Below are positions 25,831 to 39,011 of a stretch of 64,000 nt of DNA, in pieces; position 1 is the first letter of the stretch, and every line of letters begins with the position of its first letter. Below the pieces are notes generated by a model that was not told the origin of the DNA, did not search any database, and worked only from the letters and a program-made list of their open reading frames with translations. The position numbers were made by a program, and so were the translations under genes. The DNA is from Comamonas terrigena NBRC 13299 (GTDB lineage: Bacteria > Pseudomonadota > Gammaproteobacteria > Burkholderiales > Burkholderiaceae_C), in contig NZ_AP019749.1 of NCBI RefSeq assembly GCF_006740045.1, positions 4,173,001-4,237,000 on the forward strand, in the 5' to 3' direction.

Positions 25831-27278
25831 AAAAGCTCGCACCCGGCACCGAAGTCGACGGCTTCCGCATCCTCGACTGCATCCACGCAGGCGGCATGGC
25901 CCACATCTATGCCGTGGAATACGCCCATGCGCGCCAGGCCGCCAGCGGCCCCGGCTTTCCGCTGGTGATGAAGATCCCGCGCATGACGGAGGGAGACGGT
26001 GCCGAGAACATCGTCAGCTTCGAGGTCGAGCTGCAGATCCACCCGGTGCTGACCGGCCCGCATGTGCCCCGCTTTGTGGCCGCCGGCGATCTGCTGCGCC
26101 TGCCCTACATCGTGATGGAGCAGGTGCACGGCCACACGCTGCAGCACTGGCTGGACCAGGCCGAGCGCCCTAGCCTGCACCAGGTGGCCCAGCTCGGAAC
26201 AGCCATGGCCCAGGCCGCCCACAGCCTGCACCAGCAGAATTGCTGCCACCTGGACCTGAAGCCCGGCAACGTACTGATCAAGGAAGACGGCAGCGCCGTG
26301 CTGCTGGACTTTGGCCTGTCCTGCCACGCCCACTACCCCGACCTGCTGGCCGAAGAGCTGCGCAAGGCCGTGGGCTCGCCCGCCTGGATGGCCCCCGAAC
26401 AGATCGTGGGCGTGCGCGGGGATCTGCGCAGCGACATCTTTGCCATCGGCGTGATGCTGTACGAGCTGGTCACTGGCGAGCTGCCCTTTGGCAACCCGGC
26501 CACCAGCGGCGGCCTGCGCCAGCGCATGTGGATGGCGCCCGAGCCGCCGCGCGCACTGCGCCCCGACCTGCCGGAATGGATGCAGGAAATCATCCTGCGC
26601 TGCCTGGAACCCGAGGCCGCCCAGCGCTACCCCACGGCCGCCCAGCTGGCTTTTGACCTGCAGCACCCCGAACAGGTGCCACTGACCGAACGCAGCCAGC
26701 GGCTGCACGGCCTGTCCCTGGCCGCCAAGCTGCGGCGCTGGGTGCGCGCGGCGGGCATGGAATACCGCCCCAGCCCCCTGCCCAGCGAGCAGATCGGTGA
26801 GCGCCCCATCCTGATGGTGGCCGTCCCCCACCAGGACGTGACGGATGCCACGCTGTACTCGCTGCGCCAGGCCGTGGCCCGTTCGCTGGGCATACGCCCC
26901 GGCGCCCGGCTGGCCGTGGTGACGGTGATTTCCCCCTCGGCCAGCAGCAGCACCGATGCCCAGCGCAGCGAAACCACGCTGCACCGGCAGCACCGCTCAC
27001 GCCTCAAGCAGTGGGCACAGCCACTGGACCTGCACGGCCATGGTGTCAGCTACCACGTGCTGGAAGCCACCGACGTGGCCCAGGCCCTGGTGCGCTATGC
27101 CGAAGGCAACAACGTGGGGCTGATGATCCTGGGGGCCGCCACGCATGGCCTGCAGATGCAGCGCTTGGTGGCCACCGTGCCGATGCGCGTGGCCCGCGAT
27201 GCCCCGTGCACCGTCATCCTGGTGAAACAACATCTGCCATTTGCGGCACTGAACGCACACGACAATGTGGTCGCATGA
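25827..27278 (+). CDS. Ser/Thr protein kinase-universal stress protein fusion
   Basis: 483 residues. The N-terminal kinase domain (about 1-275) keeps the VMKIP lysine (Lys49), catalytic loop HLDLKPGN (Asp143, Asn148), DFG at 161-163, WMAPEQ and SDIFAIGVMLYELVTGELPFG. The glycine loop IHAGGMAHIYAV lacks one Gly. After a linker comes a universal-stress-protein domain (about 325-470) ending GAATHGLQMQRLVATVPMRVARDAPCTVILVK, whose GA-x2-HG pattern approximates the ATP-binding G-2x-G-9x-G motif of UspA proteins, with changes. No membrane segment, so a soluble kinase. Overlaps the gene before it by 4 bp and the gene after by 4 bp (both ATGA). Targets are unknown. Confidence 0.92.
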   Translation: MKKLAPGTEVDGFRILDCIHAGGMAHIYAVEYAHARQAASGPGFPLVMKIPRMTEGDGAENIVSFEVELQIHPVLTGPHVPRFVAAGDLLRLPYIVMEQVHGHTLQHWLDQAERPSLHQVAQLGTAMAQAAHSLHQQNCCHLDLKPGNVLIKEDGSAVLLDFGLSCHAHYPDLLAEELRKAVGSPAWMAPEQIVGVRGDLRSDIFAIGVMLYELVTGELPFGNPATSGGLRQRMWMAPEPPRALRPDLPEWMQEIILRCLEPEAAQRYPTAAQLAFDLQHPEQVPLTERSQRLHGLSLAAKLRRWVRAAGMEYRPSPLPSEQIGERPILMVAVPHQDVTDATLYSLRQAVARSLGIRPGARLAVVTVISPSASSSTDAQRSETTLHRQHRSRLKQWAQPLDLHGHGVSYHVLEATDVAQALVRYAEGNNVGLMILGAATHGLQMQRLVATVPMRVARDAPCTVILVKQHLPFAALNAHDNVVA

Positions 27279-28279
27279 GCACCTCCGAATCCCCCCATCC
27301 GTACGCGCACTTGACACCCGATTGCGTGCTGGACGCCCTGTCCAGCACCGGGTTGTGGCCCGACGGCCGCCTGCAGGCCCTGGGCTCCTACGAAAACCGC
27401 GTCTACCAGGCCTGTCTGGACGATGGCAGCAAAGTGGTGGCCAAGTTCTACCGCCCCGGCCGCTGGAGTGCCGCGCAGATCGCCGAGGAGCATGACTTCT
27501 CGCGCCAGCTGGTGCAGGCGGAAGTCCCCGTGGTCGCCCCGCTGGAACTGCAGGGCAGCACCGTGCACCAGCATGCGGGCTTTGCCTTCAGCGTCAGCCC
27601 CTGGCGCGGCGGGCGCACGCCGGAGCTGGACGACTGGGACACGCTGGAATGGATTGGCCGCTTTCTGGCCCGCCTGCACAGCGTCGGGGCGCAGCAGGAC
27701 TTTGTCCACCGCCCGACGCTGGATGCCCAGCAGATGGGCGCCGCCCCGCTGCAATGGCTGCTGGCCCATGGCGACATCCCGCCCCATGTGCGGCCGCGCT
27801 GGCAGGCGGCCTGCGAGGCGGCTCTGGCCATGGCCCGCGACGCACTGGCGCAGACCCCGCTGCGCGCCATCCGCCTGCATGGCGACTGCCACCCCGGCAA
27901 CATCCTGTGGACGCCGGTGGACGACAACGGCCAGGGCGGCCCCCATTTCGTGGACCTGGACGATGCCCGCATGGGCCCGGCCGTGCAGGATCTGTGGATG
28001 CTGCTGTCCGGCGACCGGCGCCAACGCAGCCAACAGCTGTCCACCCTGGTGGAAGGCTATGAGCAGCTGCGCGACTTTGACCGGCGCGAGCTGCGCCTGA
28101 TCGAGCCGCTGCGCACGCTGCGCCTGATCCACTACAGCGCCTGGCTGGCCCAGCGCTGGCAGGACCCGGCATTTCCCCGCGCCTTCCCCTGGTTTGGAAC
28201 CGAAGCCTACTGGCTGGAACAAACTTCTATCCTGCTGTCCCAGGTCCTGACCATGGAAGAAGAACCATTGGCGATCTGA
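27275..28279 (+). CDS. srkA: SrkA/YihE-type stress response kinase
   Basis: 334 residues, the length of E. coli SrkA (YihE/RdoA). The aminoglycoside-phosphotransferase-like fold carries the catalytic loop RLHGDCHPGNILW and metal-binding FVDLDDARMGP, and the opening YAHLTPDCVLDALSSTG with GSYENRVYQ are typical of the family. SrkA is a cytoplasmic Ser/Thr kinase that counteracts stress-induced programmed death in E. coli, downstream of Cpx, and is usually next to dsbA. Here it is instead third in a phosphatase-kinase-kinase operon. Followed by a dyad and an OmpR-type regulator gene. Confidence 0.93.
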   Translation: MSTSESPHPYAHLTPDCVLDALSSTGLWPDGRLQALGSYENRVYQACLDDGSKVVAKFYRPGRWSAAQIAEEHDFSRQLVQAEVPVVAPLELQGSTVHQHAGFAFSVSPWRGGRTPELDDWDTLEWIGRFLARLHSVGAQQDFVHRPTLDAQQMGAAPLQWLLAHGDIPPHVRPRWQAACEAALAMARDALAQTPLRAIRLHGDCHPGNILWTPVDDNGQGGPHFVDLDDARMGPAVQDLWMLLSGDRRQRSQQLSTLVEGYEQLRDFDRRELRLIEPLRTLRLIHYSAWLAQRWQDPAFPRAFPWFGTEAYWLEQTSILLSQVLTMEEEPLAI

Positions 28280-28289
28280 ACGGCGGATA

Positions 28290-28308
28290 TTGAAACATTT
28301 TGTTTCAA
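28290..28308. promoter_or_regulatory. TTGAAAC dyad before OmpR-type regulator
   Basis: TTGAAAC (28290-28296) and GTTTCAA (28302-28308) are perfect arms around 5 bp, 47 bp before the regulator start. With no T tract it is a weak terminator candidate for the upstream operon and a better candidate operator or autoregulatory site. Confidence 0.4.
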
Positions 28309-28355
28309 CGTTCACCAGACAGCGGTACGCTCTGGGCTTTCGATCCGAGGACACC

Positions 28356-29054
28356 ATGCTGATAGCCATAGTGGATGACGACAGCAGCATGCAATGTCTG
28401 CTGCAGGCAGCACTGGAACACGCCGGCCACCAGGTGCGCCTTTTCCCCGATGCCCATTCCTTTCTGGACCCCGGCTGCAACCCGGATCTGGGCATGCTGG
28501 TGGTGGACTGGCTGCTGCCCGACATGCAGGGGCCGGAGCTGGTCCGGGCGGCGCGGCAGCACTATGGCGCCCAGCTGCCCATCCTGTTTGCCACCCAGCG
28601 CCAGCAGGAGCGCGACCTGGTACAGGCCCTGGAAGCCGGTGCCGACGACTTCATGTCCAAGCCCCTGCAGCTGCCGGTCTTCATGGCCCGGGTCCAGGCC
28701 TTGCTGCGCCGGTCGTACCGCGCGGGCCGCGCGCACACACCGCAGTTCGGCCCCTACCGTTTTGACCCGGATGGCCGCCACGTCGAATTCGGCGCCCAGC
28801 GCGTAGCCCTCAAGGGGCGGGAATACGCCATCGCCCAGCACCTGTTCAGCCACTCCGGCCAGTTGGTCACCCGCCAGCAACTGCACCAGTTGTTCTGGCA
28901 AGGCAAGCCGGCGGTGGAAACCCGCTCGCTGGACACCCACATCTCCCAGCTGCGCAACAAGCTGCAGCTGGGCCTCAGCCATGACCCCCAACACCCCTGC
29001 CGGTTCGCCCTGCAAATGGTCTATGGCACCGGCTACCGCCTGGAACGGCTGTAA
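28356..29054 (+). CDS. OmpR/PhoB-type response regulator
   Basis: 232 residues. The receiver domain (1-115) has Asp7-Asp9 acidic residues, phosphoacceptor Asp51 in VVDWLLPDMQG, Thr in LFATQRQ and Lys in MSKPLQLP. The winged-helix domain (about 130-232) ends MVYGTGYRLERL, typical of OmpR-type regulators. The wing follows SLDTHISQLRNKL. The ATG is preceded by GAGGACACC. Its likely partner is the hybrid kinase gene 90 bp downstream on the same strand. Confidence 0.92.
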   Translation: MLIAIVDDDSSMQCLLQAALEHAGHQVRLFPDAHSFLDPGCNPDLGMLVVDWLLPDMQGPELVRAARQHYGAQLPILFATQRQQERDLVQALEAGADDFMSKPLQLPVFMARVQALLRRSYRAGRAHTPQFGPYRFDPDGRHVEFGAQRVALKGREYAIAQHLFSHSGQLVTRQQLHQLFWQGKPAVETRSLDTHISQLRNKLQLGLSHDPQHPCRFALQMVYGTGYRLERL

Positions 29055-29144
29055 GCACGGCAGAATCGGCCGACACACTGGCACCGCACCGCGACCAGGC
29101 TGCCCTGGCCGCCGCACCCCACCCTTCCACCCCCTCCGCACGGC

Positions 29145-31970
<2,826 letters not shown>

Positions 31971-31980
31971 CCCGAGCGGC

Positions 31981-32487
31981 TCAGCAGCGCCCTTCGACGC
32001 GGCAGGTGGGCACCACCTGCCCGCTGGCATCGCGCCACTGCATCGGGGCCTGTGCCGGGGCTGGGTTCGGGTGCTCTGCCGTGGCCGCCCCGGCAGGTGT
32101 GGAAGCCGCCGGTGCCGGCGCGCGGGCGGGGTCATGCAGCACGGTCGATGTGCCGACCCCGGCCCCCACGCGGGCTCCGCCCACACCTGTGGACAGCCCC
32201 ACGCCGGCATTGCCAGTGACCTGACCGCGCTGGTTCACCCCCACCCCCACGCCCAACGGGCCCCATCCGGTGCCGACCCCGGCACTCACGCCGCCGCTGC
32301 CCATGCCAACCCCCACCGACACCGGCCCCACCGGGATGCCCACACCCACCCCGGCCCCCACCGAGCCGCAGCCCGCCAGCAGCGCAGCCGCCACCAGCCC
32401 CAGCACAGCCACCAGGGAACGGCCCGCATGCGGCCGGGCCTTGGCCGTCTGTGCGTCCCGAATGGCAAAGGTGGTGTGGGGTGTCAT
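31981..32487 (-). CDS. Glycine-rich putative lipoprotein
   Basis: 168 residues. The signal region (about 23-41) ends in lipobox LLAGCG, predicting lipidation at Cys40. The next about 75 residues are almost pure Gly/Val/Pro repeats (GAGVGVGIPVGPVSVGVGMG style), then Ala/Pro linker and a short C-terminal segment with two Cys (CRVEGRC). Such glycine-zipper-like repeats suggest membrane insertion or beta-structure, but no function can be given. The stop lies 10 bp from that of the convergent hybrid kinase, and the start overlaps the TetR gene by 4 bp, so the two are probably co-transcribed. Confidence 0.7.
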   Translation of the reverse strand: MTPHTTFAIRDAQTAKARPHAGRSLVAVLGLVAAALLAGCGSVGAGVGVGIPVGPVSVGVGMGSGGVSAGVGTGWGPLGVGVGVNQRGQVTGNAGVGLSTGVGGARVGAGVGTSTVLHDPARAPAPAASTPAGAATAEHPNPAPAQAPMQWRDASGQVVPTCRVEGRC

Positions 32488-33209
32488 GGCAGGCTCCGGA
32501 CAGGCTGGGAGGAAGAAGGCAGGGGTGAGGCAAACAGTAACGCAATCAGCTGTTCCATCAAGGGCGCGATAGCCACGTGCTGCTGCGGGTCGTCCGTCAG
32601 CAGGCCGTTGTGCACCATCCCCATCCAGAACGGACTGGCCAGCAGGCGGGCATAGTCTTCCGGTGCCTGGCTCTGCAGCTCGCCTTCTTCACAGGCCAGC
32701 TGCAAGATGCCCAGCACATGCTGCTGCCAGGGGTCGAATGCCAGTTCCTTGTACAGCCGCGCCAGTTCGGGGTGCTGCTTGGCTTCGGTCAGTATCAGGC
32801 GTGCCAGGCTCCCACGGTCGCTGCGCTCGATGGCCTCCATGGTCGGCAGCAGACTGCGGCGCAGCAAGGCCTGGGCGGTTTCGCCCGGCCGTCGGCACAG
32901 CGGCTGGTAGGCCGCCGACTGCGCCAGGGCCTGCAGCACCACGCCGCGCAGCAAGGCTTCCTTGGAGGGGTAGTAGGTGTAGATCGTGCCCTTGGCCACG
33001 CCGGCCCGCGCCGCGATCTGCGCCATGGTGGCGCGGGTGATGCCCTGCTCCAGAAAAATGGCCAGCGCGGCTTCGGTGATCTGGCGCTGCGTCTGTGCCG
33101 TCTTGTCCAAGCTGGGCCCGCGCCGGCGGCACACCGCCTCGGCCACGGGCGCACCGTCCTTTTCCGGGACGGCATCAGGGCTGCAGACAGCAGTGCGCGG
33201 CACAGACAC
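32484..33209 (-). CDS. TetR/AcrR family regulator
   Basis: 241 residues. A TetR helix-turn-helix is at about residues 35-82: QRQITEAALAIFLEQGITRATMAQIAARAGVAKGTIYTYYPSKEALL. The C-terminal ligand domain includes a stretch (ETAQALLRRSLLPTMEAIERSDRGSLARLILTEAKQHPELARLYKEL) typical of AcrR-like regulators. The N-terminal 30 residues are poorly conserved in character, so a later start is possible. It is divergent from an MFS transporter gene; the 146-bp space contains an imperfect dyad, so it probably represses the transporter and itself. Confidence 0.88.
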   Translation of the reverse strand: MSVPRTAVCSPDAVPEKDGAPVAEAVCRRRGPSLDKTAQTQRQITEAALAIFLEQGITRATMAQIAARAGVAKGTIYTYYPSKEALLRGVVLQALAQSAAYQPLCRRPGETAQALLRRSLLPTMEAIERSDRGSLARLILTEAKQHPELARLYKELAFDPWQQHVLGILQLACEEGELQSQAPEDYARLLASPFWMGMVHNGLLTDDPQQHVAIAPLMEQLIALLFASPLPSSSQPVRSLP

Positions 33210-33231
33210 GGGTTTTCTCCTTAGAATTCAC

Positions 33232-33255
33232 AAAATTGACCGAAAAGTCATTTTT
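33232..33255. promoter_or_regulatory. Candidate TetR operator
   Basis: AAAATTGAC (33232-33240) and GTCATTTTT (33247-33255) are complementary at 8 of 9 positions around a 6-bp spacer. The core TTGACC...GTCA is typical of TetR operators. It sits 23 bp from the TetR start and about 100 bp from the MFS start. Confidence 0.55.
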
Positions 33256-33355
33256 AATTGTATGCAGGCAGCGGTCTTCCACCGACCGACCGCCTCCATA
33301 CCCGGCGCAGGGCCATGGAAATGCACCTGCCGCCTCCCTTACTCACTGTCCGATC

Positions 33356-34561
33356 ATGCAAATCAAATGGGCCCCCTATCCCTGGGTGTGCTTCTCCATG
33401 TGCGTGGGCGTCATGGGCACCGCCCTGGCCAGCCCGCTCTACCCGCTCTACCAAACCCTGTGGCAGCTGCAGACCAGTGACATCACCCTGGTCTATGCCA
33501 TGTACATGGCCGGCGCCATGCTCAGCCTGCTGACCCTGGGCAGCCTGTCGGACCGGCACGGCTTTGTCCGCGTGCTGCGCTGGGGGCTGGTCATCGTCAC
33601 GGCCGGCTCGCTGCTCAGTGCGCTGGCCTGGAACTACGCCAGCTTTGCCGTGGCGCGGGTGCTGGTCGGGCTGGCCTCCGGCATGATCACCACCTCGGCC
33701 TCGCTGGGGCTCACCCAGCTCAACAACAAGGGCGATCTGCAGCGCGCCGCCGCCATGGCCAGCCTGACCATTGCCTTCGGCTTTGGCCTGGGCCCGGTGC
33801 TGGGCGGCGTGGTGGCGCAATGGCTGCCGCAGCCTTTGCTGACGGCCTATGTGCCTTCGCTGCTGCTGGGGGTGCTGGCCGTGGTGGCGCTGGGCCGCAT
33901 CCGCCACCAGGTGCCTGTGCCCGCTCCCAACCCCGCCCTGGTGGCCCCCAGCTGGATGCCGCAGATCACGCTGCCCGCACCGGAGCACCGCCGCCGCTAC
34001 CTGCTGGCCAGCATGTGCGTGTTTCTGGCCTTTGGCGCCTTCAGCCTGTTTGCCTCGCTGGCCCCCAGCTTCATGGCCCGCATGGTCCCCTGGCATGGAC
34101 CGGCCGTGTCCGGGCTGGCATTGGGCATGATTCTGTTTCTGTCCGCCGGGTTTCAGTTCCTGTCCCGCGCCCGCAGCAGCCGCTGGTGCGCGCAGGCCGG
34201 GTTGGGTGCACTGGCCGCCAGCATGCTGATCCTGCTGGTCAACAACTACCTGGGCTCCAGCCTGCTGTTTGTGCTGTGCGTGCTCACCGTGGCGCTGGGC
34301 CACGGGTTGTGCAACATCGGCGGCATGTCGCTGGTCAACCGCGTGGCACAGGCCCACAACCGCTCCGGCCTGATTTCCACCTACCTGGTGATTGGCTACA
34401 TCGGCTCCATGCTGCCCATCATGGTACTGGGCAGCATGGCCGACCACATGGGGCTGGAAACCGCGCTGCCGCTGTACTGCGCCGCCATGGGCACACTCAC
34501 GCTGTGGGTGCTGTGGCGCATCTACCGCCTGCCGCCCATGGCCGTGGCAGCTGCCGCCTGA
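33356..34561 (+). CDS. MFS transporter, drug/proton antiporter-like
   Basis: 401 residues with about 12 predicted transmembrane segments. The MFS signature GSLSDRHGFVRVL lies between TM2 and TM3, and ARVLVGLASGMITTSASLGLTQL in TM4 to TM5 resembles motif B. The start ATG (MQIKWAPYPW) was chosen because 87 upstream codons of open frame are antisense to tetR and lack membrane character. Divergent from the TetR regulator. Substrate unknown; an inducible exporter of small toxic compounds is likely. It ends 15 bp from the soxR stop. Confidence 0.9.
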   Translation: MQIKWAPYPWVCFSMCVGVMGTALASPLYPLYQTLWQLQTSDITLVYAMYMAGAMLSLLTLGSLSDRHGFVRVLRWGLVIVTAGSLLSALAWNYASFAVARVLVGLASGMITTSASLGLTQLNNKGDLQRAAAMASLTIAFGFGLGPVLGGVVAQWLPQPLLTAYVPSLLLGVLAVVALGRIRHQVPVPAPNPALVAPSWMPQITLPAPEHRRRYLLASMCVFLAFGAFSLFASLAPSFMARMVPWHGPAVSGLALGMILFLSAGFQFLSRARSSRWCAQAGLGALAASMLILLVNNYLGSSLLFVLCVLTVALGHGLCNIGGMSLVNRVAQAHNRSGLISTYLVIGYIGSMLPIMVLGSMADHMGLETALPLYCAAMGTLTLWVLWRIYRLPPMAVAAAA

Positions 34562-34576
34562 TCCCCCTGCGGGGAC

Positions 34577-35083
34577 TCAGCGGAAATGTGGCCCCGGCCC
34601 GGCATGGGCCAGCTGGTCGCTGTCATTGCGCAGCGGGCAGTCCTGCAGCGACAGGCAGCCGCAGCCGATGCAGCCGTCGAGCTGGTCGCGCAGCTGCGTC
34701 AGCTGGCGGATGCGGTCATCCAGATCGCCGCGCCAGCGTTCCGACAAGGCCCGCCAGTCCTGGGCGGTGGGCGTGCAACGCGGCAGCGCGTCCAGTGCCG
34801 CCGCAATCTCGGCCAGCGGCACGCCCATGCGCTGCGCCACCTTGACCACCGCCACCCGCCGCAGCACCACCCGCGCATAACGGCGCTGGTTGCCGGCAGT
34901 GCGCACGCTGTGGATCAGGCCCTTGGATTCGTAGAAATGCAGCGTGGACACCGGCACGCCGCTGCGCCGGGCCACCTCGCCCACGGCCAGCAGCGTGCCG
35001 TCAGTGCCGCTGTCATCCGCCTTCTCGCCAGGCACGGCCTGCTGCACGCAGCGGTGGCGCGGCGCGCCGGTAGATTCCCACAT
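34577..35083 (-). CDS. soxR: Redox-sensing regulator SoxR
   Basis: 168 residues, MerR family. The DNA-binding segment ([36 protein letters not shown]) is close to SoxR, and the [2Fe-2S] ligands are intact: Cys138, Cys141, Cys143 and Cys149 in the CX2CXCX5C pattern ([15 protein letters not shown]). SoxR activates promoters when the cluster is oxidised by redox-cycling compounds. The N-terminal about 30 residues extend beyond E. coli SoxR. No soxS is present, as in other non-enteric bacteria. The divergent Rid-MFS pair, with a SoxR box in between, is the obvious target. Confidence 0.94.
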   Translation of the reverse strand: MWESTGAPRHRCVQQAVPGEKADDSGTDGTLLAVGEVARRSGVPVSTLHFYESKGLIHSVRTAGNQRRYARVVLRRVAVVKVAQRMGVPLAEIAAALDALPRCTPTAQDWRALSERWRGDLDDRIRQLTQLRDQLDGCIGCGCLSLQDCPLRNDSDQLAHAGPGPHFR

Positions 35084-35150
35084 CGCTAACAGCCTTTCGC
35101 ATGTGTCGATTTCGGTACGTAAAAGCCTTGCAAAGCATGGGTCCAGGCTA

Positions 35151-35181
35151 TTGACCTCAAGTGAACTTGAGGTTGAAGAAT
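35151..35181 (+). promoter_or_regulatory. SoxR box within an overlong-spacer promoter
   Basis: CCTCAAGTGAACTTGAGG (35155-35172) fits the SoxR consensus CCTCAAGTTAACTTGAGG at 17 of 18 positions. The -35 element TTGACC is at 35151-35156; a 19-bp spacer gives -10-like AAGAAT at 35176-35181, the overlong spacing MerR-family activators correct. It points towards the Rid-like gene. Confidence 0.85.
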
Positions 35182-35263
35182 ATAACCTGTTTGGGTGCTG
35201 CTTTGGTGTGGCACCACGGCACCCTCTCTCCCATCCCGCGCTTCTTGATTCGGAATCTCCTCC

Positions 35264-35752
35264 ATGGCCCAGGCCCTTGCCGCTGTTGCTCCGTCCTCCT
35301 CCTCTCCCACCGCACTGCCCGCCTCCCAGAGCGGCCACCTGCAGCACCTGCAGCCCCCCGGGCTGTATGACGCCGCCCCCAACGGCTACACCCATGTGGT
35401 ACGGGTGGAATCGCCGCTGCGCTGGGTCTTTGTCTCCGGCCAGGGGGGCGAAAACATGGCCGCCGAACTGCCGGACGACTTTGCGGCCCAGGCCCACCAG
35501 GCCCTGGCCAATGTGCAGACCGCCCTGCATGCCGCCCATGCGGACATGGCCGATGTCGCCAAGCTCACGGTGCTGATCGTGGACCATTCGCTGGAGCGCT
35601 TTCACCTGTGGCAACAGGCGCTGCGCCGGTACTGGGGCGAGGCCCACCAGCCGCCGCTGCCGTTTCCGGCCTGCACGCTGATTCCCGTGCCCAAGCTGGC
35701 CCTGCCGGGCATGCTGATCGAGGTGGAAGCCACGGCCGTGCGCCCTTTGTGA
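35264..35752 (+). CDS. Rid superfamily protein (RidA-like)
   Basis: 162 residues. The YjgF/RidA fold is suggested by [41 protein letters not shown] and [31 protein letters not shown] C-terminus. The arginine that precedes the conserved Cys in deaminase-active RidA is not found at the aligned position (Pro-Ala-Cys here), so it may belong to a Rid subgroup without enamine/imine deaminase activity. An N-terminal Ala/Ser/Pro-rich extension of about 25 residues is non-conserved. Controlled by the SoxR box upstream, and contiguous with an MFS gene starting at the base after its stop codon. Confidence 0.82.
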   Translation: MAQALAAVAPSSSSPTALPASQSGHLQHLQPPGLYDAAPNGYTHVVRVESPLRWVFVSGQGGENMAAELPDDFAAQAHQALANVQTALHAAHADMADVAKLTVLIVDHSLERFHLWQQALRRYWGEAHQPPLPFPACTLIPVPKLALPGMLIEVEATAVRPL

Positions 35753-36970
35753 GTGGTTGTGAGCGCCGCCCCCGTGTCTGCCGCCACGACCCCCACGCCC
35801 CTGTCCACCCGCACCCTGGTGCTGATGGCCGCCACCTGCGGCCTGTGTGCGGGGGCCAATTACTTCAACCAGCCGCTGCTGCACTCCATCGCCCAGGAGC
35901 TGGGCGTGCATGACGGCCAGGCCGCCAGCATCGTCACGCTGGCCCAGGTGTCGTATGCCTTCGGCCTGCTGCTGCTCGTTCCCCTGGGCGACATGCTGGA
36001 GCGCCGGCGCCTGGTGCTCAGCCTGATGGTGCTGGCCGCCACCGGCATGGCGCTGTCCGGGCTCAGCGGCCCCAGCCACAGCTTTGCGCTGCTGGCCCTG
36101 GGCACGGGGATGACAGGGTTGTTCTCCGTGGCCGCCCAGGTGCTGGTGCCCATGGCGGCCAGCTTGGCCGCGCCGGGCACCAGCGGCCGCGCCGTGGGGC
36201 TGGTCATGAGCGGCCTGCTGATCGGCATTCTGGCCGCGCGCAGTGTGGCCGGTGTGCTGTCGGGCCTGGGCGGCTGGAACGCGGTGTACGGCGTAGGCGC
36301 TGTGGCCACGCTGGCCATGGCCGTGCTGCTGGCCCGCGCCCTGCCCAGGGCCCCGGTGGTGGTGCGGCTGGGCTATGGCGCCGTGCTGCGCTCACTGGGC
36401 CAACTCTGGCGCCAGCACCCGCGCCTGCGCAGCCGGGCGCTGATTGGTGGACTGGGCTTTGCCACGGTGAGCGTGCTGTTTTCCACCATGGCCCTGCTGC
36501 TGGCCGGCCCGGCCTATGGGCTGAACGACACACAGATCGGCCTGATCGGCATCGTCGGCATTGCCGGCGCCCTGATGGCGAATGTGGCCGGCCGCATGGC
36601 CGACCGGGGCCGGGAGCAGGCCACCACCCTGACTGGCGGCCTGCTGATGCTGCTGGGCTGGGCGCTGCTGTGGCAGGGCGGTCACAGCCTGTGGGCCTTT
36701 CTGCTGGGTTTTCTGGTGGTGGATGGCGCGCTGCAGGCGCTGCACATCAGCAACCAGAACGTGGTCTATGCCCTGGAGCCGCAGGCACGCTCGCGCATCA
36801 ATGCGGTCTACATGACCACCTACTTCGTGGGGGCGGCCAGCGGCTCGGCCGTGGGCGCCTGGGCCTGGCTGCAGGCCGGCTGGGGCGGCGCCAGCCTGGC
36901 CGGCGCCACGCTGGGTCTGCTCACCCTGGCCGTGGTGCTGTGGGACCGGCGGCTGGCGCGGGTGGGCTAG
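35753..36970 (+). CDS. MFS transporter in SoxR-controlled unit
   Basis: 405 residues from a GTG directly after the Rid stop codon (a second in-frame GTG is at 35759). About 12 membrane segments; early motif [20 protein letters not shown] and [15 protein letters not shown] (MFS motif A variant) resemble the YgaY/YdhP-like subgroup. Residues 1-20 are Ala/Thr/Pro-rich and probably cytoplasmic. Translational coupling to the Rid-like gene and a SoxR-controlled promoter fit a role in exporting redox-cycling compounds. SoxR targets in Pseudomonas and Streptomyces commonly include efflux pumps. The transported compound is unknown. Confidence 0.88.
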   Translation: MVVSAAPVSAATTPTPLSTRTLVLMAATCGLCAGANYFNQPLLHSIAQELGVHDGQAASIVTLAQVSYAFGLLLLVPLGDMLERRRLVLSLMVLAATGMALSGLSGPSHSFALLALGTGMTGLFSVAAQVLVPMAASLAAPGTSGRAVGLVMSGLLIGILAARSVAGVLSGLGGWNAVYGVGAVATLAMAVLLARALPRAPVVVRLGYGAVLRSLGQLWRQHPRLRSRALIGGLGFATVSVLFSTMALLLAGPAYGLNDTQIGLIGIVGIAGALMANVAGRMADRGREQATTLTGGLLMLLGWALLWQGGHSLWAFLLGFLVVDGALQALHISNQNVVYALEPQARSRINAVYMTTYFVGAASGSAVGAWAWLQAGWGGASLAGATLGLLTLAVVLWDRRLARVG

Positions 36971-36981
36971 GACAGCCCGCC

Positions 36982-37015
36982 AAAAAATAAAACCCCGGCA
37001 CCCAAGGGGCCGGGG
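36982..37015 (-). terminator. Terminator of htpG
   Basis: On the minus strand GC stem CCCCGGC/GCCGGGG (arms 36993-36999 and 37009-37015) is followed by an interrupted T run (plus-strand AAAAAATAAAA at 36982-36992). It is about 50 bp past the htpG stop and can also affect the convergent MFS transcript. Confidence 0.8.
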
Positions 37016-37067
37016 TCGGGGATCCACGGGGCAGACCGGACGGCCTGCCCGCAGGCTCAGCGCTGGC

Positions 37068-39011
<1,944 letters not shown>

